Assembly (NCBI GenBank): GCA_007121375.1
Contig: SKLX01000142.1
Span: forward strand, 1-7,201
From: Bacillota bacterium
GTDB lineage: Bacteria > Bacillota > Dethiobacteria > SKNC01
Length of the DNA: 7,201 nt
Direction of reading: 5' to 3'
Made by a program: the position numbers and the translations under genes. The notes beneath the pieces were generated by a model. The model did no database searches. It was not told the DNA's origin and worked only from the letters and a program-made list of their open reading frames with translations. Position 1 is the first letter of the stretch, and each line of letters starts with the position of its first letter. Below are positions 1 to 5,403 of the stretch, piece by piece.

Positions 1-10
1 AATTCAAGGC

Positions 11-40
11 GGGCCTGTGCTTTAGCTTAGGCTCTTTTTT
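11..40 (+). terminator. Rho-independent terminator of the gene upstream of the window
   Basis: Bases 11-20 (GGGCCTGTGC) pair with 25-34 (GCTTAGGCTC) as a ten-position stem with two G-T wobbles and one T-T mismatch around a TTTA loop. Six T residues follow at 35-40. This is the usual form of an intrinsic terminator. It reads toward mfd, so it should end transcription of a plus-strand gene lying left of the window (pth is the usual neighbour in Bacillus, but it is not visible here). It could also be an attenuator in an mfd leader. Confidence 0.65.
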
Positions 41-66
41 ACATGCGGCTTGGTAGTAGTTTTCTT

Positions 67-71
67 GGGGG
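67..71 (+). promoter_or_regulatory. Probable ribosome binding site deciding the mfd start
   Basis: GGGGG at 67-71 lies seven bases before GTG 79. ATG 43 has only the T-run of the upstream terminator in front of it and no Shine-Dalgarno-like sequence. The match to AGGAGG is only moderate. Confidence 0.45.
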
Positions 72-78
72 TATCAAT

Positions 79-3000
79 GTGTCCGGGTCAAAGCTTTTAA
101 GCCTTCTTTTTAATTGTGAAAAATTTAATGAAGTGATTAATACCCTGAAAGAAAAAGTGGGCAGCCAGCTCCTTTATGGGATAGATGGAAGTCAGAAAAA
201 CTATTTCCTTTCGGGAATTAAAAAGTATAAGGAAAGACCGGCCCTGGTAGTAACTACTCACCTGGAAAGGGCAGAAGAAATCTATGGGGATCTTCTAAAC
301 TTTTTTCCCGAGGACCGGGTTATGATTTTTCCCTCCCGGGAAAGTATCTACCATGAAACCCTTACTTACAGTAAGGAGGTAGCAGAGGAAAGGATGACAG
401 TACTGGAAAAGGTGTTAAAAGGGGAGGATTATGTGGTTATAGCTCCTGTTTCCTCTCTCCTGTCTTTGCTTCCCCCCAAAGACAGCTGGAAAAGGGGCTT
501 TTATACTGTAAAAAAAGGAGAGAGGGTGGACCTGGATTTATTAAAGGAAATTTTAAGGGACTTTGGTTATGAAAGGGCCCCCCTGGTGGAGGGGGGAGGC
601 CAGTTCAGTATCAGGGGAGGAATTATAGACGTTTTTCCTCTTTCTTCTAATCGTCCCCTCAGAATAGAATTATTTGATGATGAAGTAGAATCCATCCGGG
701 AGTTTGATCCTGCTACCCAGAGGTCTGATAGGAATAAGGAGGAAATCATTTTGTCTCCCCTTCGAGAGATGGTCCTTCAAGAAGAGGATTTCCAAAGGGG
801 TAGGGAGGAAATAGAAAAGGATTTAAAGGAAAGATTATCTTATTTAAACCGGGAAGGAAACAGGAAAATATCAGAAAAACTATCGGAAAAAGTGGAAAGC
901 CAGCTGGAGAAGTTGGGGGAAAGGATATATTTTGAAGGCATTGAACAGTACCTTCCATATTTTTTCCCTTATCTCCAGACTTTTATAGATTATTTAAGGG
1001 AGGACACCCTGATTTTTTGGGATGAACCCCTTCACATATGGGAAAACGGGGAAAAGCTTTGGCAGGAAATAAATGAAACTAACAGCTCACTCCTGGCAGA
1101 AGGGGTGATACTTCCCCGCCAGAAGGGCCTGTACCGTCGGCCTGAAGAATTTCTTTTCCAGGAAAGCTATCAACAGGTTTCCTTCTCCCTTTTAATGAGC
1201 AAAATTCCAGGGATGCAGGTAGATAAGATAATAAATATACCTAACAAAACCATGTCGAAATTTTATGGAAAATGGGATATTTTAGAGGAGGAAATAAACC
1301 ACTGGTTCAGGGAAGGCTACCGGGTTAATCTAATGGCCTCTACTCCCCAACGGTGTGGGGAAGTGGTAGAGTTTTTAGAAAGACAGAATATAAAGGCGTC
1401 TTCTGGTTTATCTCTAGAAAATTCGGGAGAAAGGGTAGGGGTTATCTCCTGCAGCCTGGAAAACGGCTTTATCTTACCTCAGCTTAAGTTGGCCTTGATA
1501 GGGGAACAGGAGATAATCCCCCAGAGAAAAAAGAAAAGAATATGGAAAAGTTCCCGGGAAGGGGTAAGGATATCAGACTATCATGAACTGGAAATCGGGG
1601 ACTATGTAGTTCACGAACATCACGGTATAGGTCAGTACCTGGGAGTCCGTACTTTAGAAATAAATGGTGTTAACAGAGATTACCTGTGTCTTAAGTATGG
1701 TGGAGAAGATAAGCTATTTATCCCTACGGACCAAATAGACCTGGTAAGGAAATATATTGGCGGAGAAGGGAAAAAGCCAAGACTCCACAGCCTGGACAGC
1801 AACGAATGGACCAGGGTCAAAAACCGGGTTAAAGAATCGGTGCAAAAGTTGGCCCGGGAACTTCTTTCCCTTTACGCTTCCCGCCAGGCGGCAGAAGGCC
1901 ATGCCTTTTCTCCAGACCATCCCTGGCAGAGGGATTTTGAAGCCAGGTTCCCTTACCAGGAAACAAAAGACCAGCTTAAAGCTATTAAAGAAGTAAAAGA
2001 GGACATGGAAAAACCCCAGCCCATGGATCGCTTAATCTGCGGCGATGTGGGATATGGTAAAACAGAAGTAGCCATGAGGGCAGCTTTTAAAGGAGTAATG
2101 GAGGGGAAGCAGGTGGCTTTTCTGGTTCCTACCACTATTTTGGCCCAACAGCATTACCAGAGCTTTCAAGAAAGATTTGCCAGTTTTCCAGTTAATGTAG
2201 ATGTAATAAGCCGTTTCAAAACTCCTGCTCAGCAAAAGGAAACCCTTCGACAAATAAAGTCAGGCTGGACAGACATTATCATTGGCACCCACAGGCTGTT
2301 GTCATCGGATGTTAGTTTCAAGGACCTGGGTTTGTTAATTGTTGACGAAGAACAGCGCTTTGGTGTCAGGCATAAAGAAAAACTAAAAATGCTTCGCCGG
2401 GAGGTTGATGTGTTAACCATGACCGCTACCCCTATTCCCAGGACCCTTCATATGTCCCTGGTAGGAGTGCGGGATTTAAGTGTCATAGAAACTCCTCCCG
2501 AAAACAGGTATCCCATTCAGACTTATGTGGTGGAATATTCCGAATCCCTTATCCGGGAGGCCCTTTTAAGGGAGTTAAACCGGGGAGGTCAGGCCTTTTT
2601 TGTGCACAACCGGGTGGAGACAATAGAAAAATGGGAAAAGAAACTAAAGAAACTAATCCCTGAAGCCCGTATTGCCATAGGCCACGGTCAGATGCCAGAG
2701 TCCAGGCTGGAGAAGGTGATGTTTCATTTTTTGAACAAGGATTATGACCTTCTTCTTTGCACTACCATCATAGAAGCGGGGCTGGACATCCCCAACGTAA
2801 ATACCATGGTAATACATGATGCCGATAAAATGGGTTTAGCCCAGCTGTATCAGCTTAAGGGCAGGATAGGAAGGTCCAGCCGCCTGGCTTATGCCTACCT
2901 GACATATCAAAAGGATAAGGTTTTGTCCCAGGTGGCTGAAAAAAGGCTCCAGGCCATCAAGGAGTTTACGGAACTGGGATCAGGTTTTAAGATAGCCCTG

Positions 3001-3615
3001 AGGGACCTGGAAATTAGAGGGGCAGGAAATCTGTTAGGACCGGAACAGCACGGTTATATGGAGGCTGTTGGATTTGACCTTTACTGTCAGCTCCTGGAGC
3101 AGAGCATAAGGGAAATGAAGGGTATTAAAAGGGAAAGTGCCCCCGAAACCAAGATAGAGCTCAACGTTAATGCCTATGTACCATCTCATTATATAGCTCA
3201 TCACAGCCAAAAAATGCAGGTTTATCAAAAGATTGCTTCCCTGGGCTCCCAGGAAGAGGTAAAGGACGTGAAAAGGGAACTGGAGGACCGGTTTGGTAAG
3301 ATTCCCCTTCCGGTTAATAATCTCTTGATGGTGACCCGTATTAAGCTTTATGCCCAGAGCCTTTTTATAAATTCCATTATACAGGATAAAGAGAGGATAA
3401 TAATTAAGTTTCATCCCAGTTATAAACCTGCCGGAGAGGATCTTTTCAAAATTACCAGTAAGTTTCCCGGCCAGATAACTTTGCTGACGGGCAGACAGTT
3501 GGGATTCAAGTTAAATACTGCAGGTTATGGAGAGGTGAGTTTGCTGGAACTTCTCCTGTCCTTCTGTAGGGAGATATATGGCCTTGCAGATAAAGAAATA
3601 ATAACATATAATTAG
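79..3615 (+). CDS. mfd: Transcription-repair coupling factor Mfd (TRCF)
   Basis: Mfd is a cytoplasmic DNA translocase that binds RNA polymerase stalled at a lesion, pushes it off with ATP, and recruits UvrA for nucleotide excision repair. Counting from GTG 79 the protein has 1178 residues, close to the family norm. Domains in order: UvrB-like N-terminal module with a GGGQFSIRGGIIDVFP block at about 172-187; CarD-like RNA polymerase interaction domain with GDYVVHEHHGIGQYLG at about 507-522; RecG-type helicase motor with Walker A GDVGYGKTE (655-663), DEEQ (756-759), TATPIPRT (782-789), TTIIEAGLDIPN (895-906) and QLKGRIGRS (925-933); translocation motif ending ALRDLEIRGAGNLLGPEQHG (about 973-992); and the C-terminal autoinhibitory D7 domain. 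All motor motifs are intact, with no frameshift. The start at GTG 79 is preferred because it has an upstream GGGGG and fits the short N-terminus of B. subtilis Mfd; ATG 43, adding 12 residues, sits directly after a terminator. No clear promoter was seen. Confidence 0.97.
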   Translation: MSGSKLLSLLFNCEKFNEVINTLKEKVGSQLLYGIDGSQKNYFLSGIKKYKERPALVVTTHLERAEEIYGDLLNFFPEDRVMIFPSRESIYHETLTYSKEVAEERMTVLEKVLKGEDYVVIAPVSSLLSLLPPKDSWKRGFYTVKKGERVDLDLLKEILRDFGYERAPLVEGGGQFSIRGGIIDVFPLSSNRPLRIELFDDEVESIREFDPATQRSDRNKEEIILSPLREMVLQEEDFQRGREEIEKDLKERLSYLNREGNRKISEKLSEKVESQLEKLGERIYFEGIEQYLPYFFPYLQTFIDYLREDTLIFWDEPLHIWENGEKLWQEINETNSSLLAEGVILPRQKGLYRRPEEFLFQESYQQVSFSLLMSKIPGMQVDKIINIPNKTMSKFYGKWDILEEEINHWFREGYRVNLMASTPQRCGEVVEFLERQNIKASSGLSLENSGERVGVISCSLENGFILPQLKLALIGEQEIIPQRKKKRIWKSSREGVRISDYHELEIGDYVVHEHHGIGQYLGVRTLEINGVNRDYLCLKYGGEDKLFIPTDQIDLVRKYIGGEGKKPRLHSLDSNEWTRVKNRVKESVQKLARELLSLYASRQAAEGHAFSPDHPWQRDFEARFPYQETKDQLKAIKEVKEDMEKPQPMDRLICGDVGYGKTEVAMRAAFKGVMEGKQVAFLVPTTILAQQHYQSFQERFASFPVNVDVISRFKTPAQQKETLRQIKSGWTDIIIGTHRLLSSDVSFKDLGLLIVDEEQRFGVRHKEKLKMLRREVDVLTMTATPIPRTLHMSLVGVRDLSVIETPPENRYPIQTYVVEYSESLIREALLRELNRGGQAFFVHNRVETIEKWEKKLKKLIPEARIAIGHGQMPESRLEKVMFHFLNKDYDLLLCTTIIEAGLDIPNVNTMVIHDADKMGLAQLYQLKGRIGRSSRLAYAYLTYQKDKVLSQVAEKRLQAIKEFTELGSGFKIALRDLEIRGAGNLLGPEQHGYMEAVGFDLYCQLLEQSIREMKGIKRESAPETKIELNVNAYVPSHYIAHHSQKMQVYQKIASLGSQEEVKDVKRELEDRFGKIPLPVNNLLMVTRIKLYAQSLFINSIIQDKERIIIKFHPSYKPAGEDLFKITSKFPGQITLLTGRQLGFKLNTAGYGEVSLLELLLSFCREIYGLADKEIITYN

Positions 3616-3633
3616 CTGAGTAATAATATTTTA

Positions 3634-3662
3634 AGATATTTTTTTGATTCCAGGGATAAAAT
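3634..3662 (+). promoter_or_regulatory. Possible sigma-E-like promoter before the lipoprotein gene (weak)
   Basis: AGATATT (3634-3640), 14 bases, then GATAAAAT (3655-3662). Against the sporulation sigma-E consensus KMATATT-N14/15-CATACAMT this agrees at five of seven and six of eight positions with permitted spacing. The start point would fall near 3669, just before the AAGGGG ribosome site. The region is very AT-rich, so a chance match is quite possible, and the gene may simply be read through from mfd. Confidence 0.25.
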
Positions 3663-3672
3663 AAAATATGAC

Positions 3673-3678
3673 AAGGGG
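3673..3678 (+). promoter_or_regulatory. Ribosome binding site deciding the lipoprotein start
   Basis: AAGGGG lies eight bases before GTG 3687. The longer in-frame alternative, GTG 3678, overlaps this purine run and would have no usable spacing, so 3687 is preferred. Confidence 0.65.
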
Positions 3679-3686
3679 TGTTAATT

Positions 3687-4610
3687 GTGAATGGCCCAGC
3701 AGTAAAAATTCTGTTACTGGTACTGGCGGTTTTTTTGCTGGTGACCCTGGGGGGCTGCCAGAAGGAGGAAGTTGCAGCGGAGGTTAACGGGGATATAATT
3801 ACCCGTGGCCAGTTAGAAGAGAGGATGCTCATTTTTAATCTGCTCAGTCCCGAGTATGCCCAATCTTTGGAGGATGATTACTTCAGGGGTTATGTGGAGC
3901 AAAATCTCCTGATTTCCATGATACAGGGAACTTTAATGGAGCAGGAGCTGGAAAGGTTAGAGCTGGAATTCGATGAGGAAGATTTTGAGGCGACTTTCCA
4001 GGCAGAAGTGGAGGAAATAATAAGGGAGTATTTTGATACAGAAGAAAACCTTTACCAGAAGATGCAGGAAGTAAACCTGGAAGAAGGAGTTTTAAGAGAC
4101 CTGGTCAGGGAGGGTTACCTTACCCAGGTCCTTTATGAGCATGTAACAAATGAAGTAACGGAAGAAGAGGGAAAGGCGTTTTTTGAGGAAAACAAGGCTT
4201 TATTTTCCAACCCTACTCAGGTTCAGGTTTCCCATATTTTAGTGGAGAGCCTGGAGGAGGCAGAAGAAGTTATAAGCAGGTGGGAAGGGGGAGAAAGCTT
4301 TCAAGCTCTTTCAGAAGAAGTTTCCCTGGACCAACCGGGAGAGTTTATCATTTATGAAGAAGATGTGAATTTTGACCAGGATTTTACCCGGGCAGCCTTT
4401 GAAGTATCCCCCGAAGAGATCAGCCCTCCCGTTGAAACCCAGTTTGGCTGGCATGTTATTAAACTTCATGATCGACAGGAAGCTAAAGATTTCACCTTTG
4501 AAGAAGTAAAGGAAGAAGCCCTGGCATTTAAGAAAGAGGAAGTTTTTACATCATATTTTAACAATTTGTTTGAAAAGGCAGATATAACTAATAACCTGGA
4601 AACCAATTAA
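3687..4610 (+). CDS. PrsA/SurA-type parvulin peptidyl-prolyl isomerase lipoprotein
   Basis: Likely an extracytoplasmic foldase anchored in the outer face of the membrane, helping exported proteins to fold. From GTG 3687 it has 307 residues. A short N-terminus with one Lys is followed by a hydrophobic stretch (about 8-20) and a lipobox LGGC with the lipidated Cys at about 24. A SurA_N-like helical region begins at EVNGDIITRGQL (about 32-43). A parvulin (PpiC) domain covers about 179-262, with SHILV (182-186), AAFEVSPEEISPPVET and FGWHVIKL (253-260); both histidines expected in a parvulin fold are present. Two oddities: the usual GGDLG-containing middle of the parvulin domain is replaced by a short LDQPGEF stretch, so activity may be changed or lost; and the mature part is extremely acidic (58 Glu, 14 Asp against 10 Lys, 10 Arg by hand count). 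It lies between mfd and spoVT on the same strand. Family assignment is firm; equivalence to PrsA itself is inference. Confidence 0.9.
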   Translation: MNGPAVKILLLVLAVFLLVTLGGCQKEEVAAEVNGDIITRGQLEERMLIFNLLSPEYAQSLEDDYFRGYVEQNLLISMIQGTLMEQELERLELEFDEEDFEATFQAEVEEIIREYFDTEENLYQKMQEVNLEEGVLRDLVREGYLTQVLYEHVTNEVTEEEGKAFFEENKALFSNPTQVQVSHILVESLEEAEEVISRWEGGESFQALSEEVSLDQPGEFIIYEEDVNFDQDFTRAAFEVSPEEISPPVETQFGWHVIKLHDRQEAKDFTFEEVKEEALAFKKEEVFTSYFNNLFEKADITNNLETN

Positions 4611-4627
4611 TTTTTTACAGGCAAAAA

Positions 4628-4658
4628 TGAATAAAACCCACCCTCCGGATATATACTA
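4628..4658 (+). promoter_or_regulatory. Sigma-G-like forespore promoter of spoVT
   Basis: GAATA (4629-4633, within TGAATA) is followed by exactly 18 bases and TATACTA (4652-4658). The sigma-G consensus is GHATR-N18-CATWHTA; every position agrees except the first base of the -10 element (T for C). Transcription would begin near 4665, giving a leader of about 45 bases. Sigma-G control fits what is known of spoVT in B. subtilis. A sigma-A reading of TATACT is less attractive because no TTGACA-like -35 lies at 16-18 bases. Confidence 0.65.
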
Positions 4659-4696
4659 AAACAAGGAAGGTTTAAAATGTAATTGAAAGCAGAAAA

Positions 4697-4703
4697 AGGA
4701 GGG
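4697..4703 (+). promoter_or_regulatory. Strong ribosome binding site fixing the spoVT start at TTG 4710
   Basis: AGGAGGG ends six bases before TTG 4710. It lies inside the reading frame that would follow an earlier TTG at 4683, which itself has AAGGAAGG only further upstream (4663-4670). The downstream TTG gives the conserved family N-terminus MKATGIVRRIDDLGR. Confidence 0.85.
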
Positions 4704-4709
4704 AAGGTA

Positions 4710-5264
4710 TTGAAAGCAACAGGTATTGTAAGACGTATTGATGACCTGGGGAGAGTTGTTATCCCCAAAGAAATAAGAAGAACTTTACGTATTAGAGAAG
4801 GTGATCCTTTAGAAATTTTTGTGGATCGCGATGGGGAAGTGATTTTAAAAAAGTATTCTCCCATTGGTGAACTTGGTGACTTTGCCCAGGAGTATGTTGA
4901 TTCCCTTTATGAAGCAATCGGTCATATTGCTTGTGTAGCCGATAGAGATACAATTATTGCCGTTTCCGGTGCTCCCAAAAAAGAGTTTTTAAACAGGCCC
5001 TTGAGTCCTGCAGTAGAAAAGGTTATGGAAACCAGAAAAGGTGTTTTAATTAATAATACTGCCGAACATTCCTACTATAAAGAAGGGGATGAAGAGGGAA
5101 CCATAAAATTTGCTTCAGAAGTTATTGCCCCTATTATTGCTGAAGGAGACCCTATAGGTGCAGTAATATTGGGCACCAAAGATAAAGATGCCCACATGGG
5201 GGACCTGGAACTGAAGCTGGCAGAAACTGCGGCCAGCTTTCTGGCCAAACAAATGGAGCAGTAA
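4710..5264 (+). CDS. spoVT: Stage V sporulation transcriptional regulator SpoVT
   Basis: SpoVT is a DNA-binding regulator that tunes the sigma-G regulon in the developing forespore and in B. subtilis also represses its own gene. The 184-residue product is close to the 178 of B. subtilis. The AbrB/MazE-like swapped-hairpin DNA-binding domain occupies about 1-50 with the signature GIVRRIDDLGRVVIPKEIRR (5-24), followed by LRIREGDPLEIFVDRDGEVI (26-45). The rest (about 56-184) is the GAF-like sensing domain, with ADRDTIIAVSG (77-87), APIIAEGDPIGAVI (140-153) and the closing AETAASFLAKQMEQ. The GAF part is less conserved, as expected. Translation begins at TTG 4710 because a strong AGGAGGG precedes it and the family begins with MKATG; TTG 4683 would add nine unusual residues. 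A sigma-G-like promoter lies upstream and a strong terminator after the stop, so it can form a single-gene unit. Its arginine codons are mainly AGA/CGT, unlike mfd's AGG/CGG. Confidence 0.97.
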   Translation: MKATGIVRRIDDLGRVVIPKEIRRTLRIREGDPLEIFVDRDGEVILKKYSPIGELGDFAQEYVDSLYEAIGHIACVADRDTIIAVSGAPKKEFLNRPLSPAVEKVMETRKGVLINNTAEHSYYKEGDEEGTIKFASEVIAPIIAEGDPIGAVILGTKDKDAHMGDLELKLAETAASFLAKQMEQ

Positions 5265-5286
5265 TTTACCCAAAAAAGTGGCAAAG

Positions 5287-5320
5287 AAAGTAGTAACACC
5301 AGTTACTACTTTTTTATTTT
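5287..5320 (+). terminator. Rho-independent terminator of spoVT
   Basis: AAAGTAGTAAC (5287-5297) and GTTACTACTTT (5302-5312) form a perfect 11-bp stem with an ACCA loop, followed by TTTTTATTTT through 5320. It lies 22 bases after the spoVT stop and separates spoVT from the flippase transcription unit. Confidence 0.9.
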
Positions 5321-5345
5321 AACCTCCGGGATTTAATGGTATAAT
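5317..5345 (+). promoter_or_regulatory. Extended -10 sigma-A promoter of the flippase gene
   Basis: TGGTATAAT at 5337-5345 is a perfect TATAAT hexamer with the TGn extension. The sequence 17 bases upstream of the hexamer, TTTTAA (5317-5322), is a poor -35 and overlaps the terminator tail; extended -10 promoters tolerate this. The start point would be near 5352, giving a leader of about 47 bases. This suggests vegetative expression of the flippase rather than strict sporulation control. Confidence 0.7.
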
Positions 5346-5403
5346 TGTTTTTGGTTGGGCATTAATTGTTTAGAGGAAGAAAGGTGGTAGTTAACTAATT
5401 GTT
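5342..5403 (+). repeat. Three TAATTGTT copies across the flippase leader
   Basis: TAATTGTT occurs at 5342-5349 (overlapping the -10 element), 5363-5370 and 5396-5403 (overlapping the TTG start). The first two extend to TAATTGTTT. The offsets are 21 and 33 bases, near whole helical turns. This may be a set of regulator sites or chance in an AT-rich leader; no known binding motif is recognised. Confidence 0.35.
5381..5387 (+). promoter_or_regulatory. Ribosome binding site of the flippase gene
   Basis: AAGGTGG lies eleven bases before TTG 5399, a slightly long spacing. The spacer contains the perfect palindrome TAGTTAACTA (5388-5397). No better in-frame start is seen nearby, and the N-terminus KQSFIKGALILTAAG matches the start expected for SpoVB-family proteins. 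Confidence 0.65.

Noticed and set aside
43..78. Mfd starting at ATG 43, with 12 extra residues
   Set aside because: ATG 43 follows the T-run of a terminator, has no ribosome site, and the extra residues lie beyond the expected N-terminus. It is not fully excluded.
372..396. TAAGGAGGT followed by in-frame ATG 394 inside mfd, a possible internal start
   Set aside because: Starting here would remove part of the UvrB-like module, and AGG/GGA-rich stretches are common in this gene because of its codon use.
3034..3414. 126-codon open frame on the minus strand inside the mfd 3' end
   Set aside because: It lies opposite a conserved part of Mfd, has no ribosome site that I can see and shows no recognisable protein features; it is a shadow frame.
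3625..3645. AATATT-TTAA-GATATT followed by seven T residues, a possible mfd terminator
   Set aside because: The stem has only A-T pairs and one G-T pair, too weak for an efficient intrinsic terminator; some pausing is possible.
3506..3832. 108-codon minus-strand open frame spanning the mfd-foldase gap
   Set aside because: It overlaps two well-supported plus-strand genes and the composition is that of an antisense shadow.
4634..4673. AAACC...GGTTT inverted repeat upstream of spoVT
   Set aside because: Only five pairs with a loop of about 30 bases; it overlaps the promoter and does not form a convincing structure or riboswitch.
5358..5371. CATTAATT near 5360 as a sporulation sigma -10 element for the flippase
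   Set aside because: It matches sigma-E and sigma-G -10 consensus poorly and has no fitting -35; the extended sigma-A -10 at 5337-5345 is much better.
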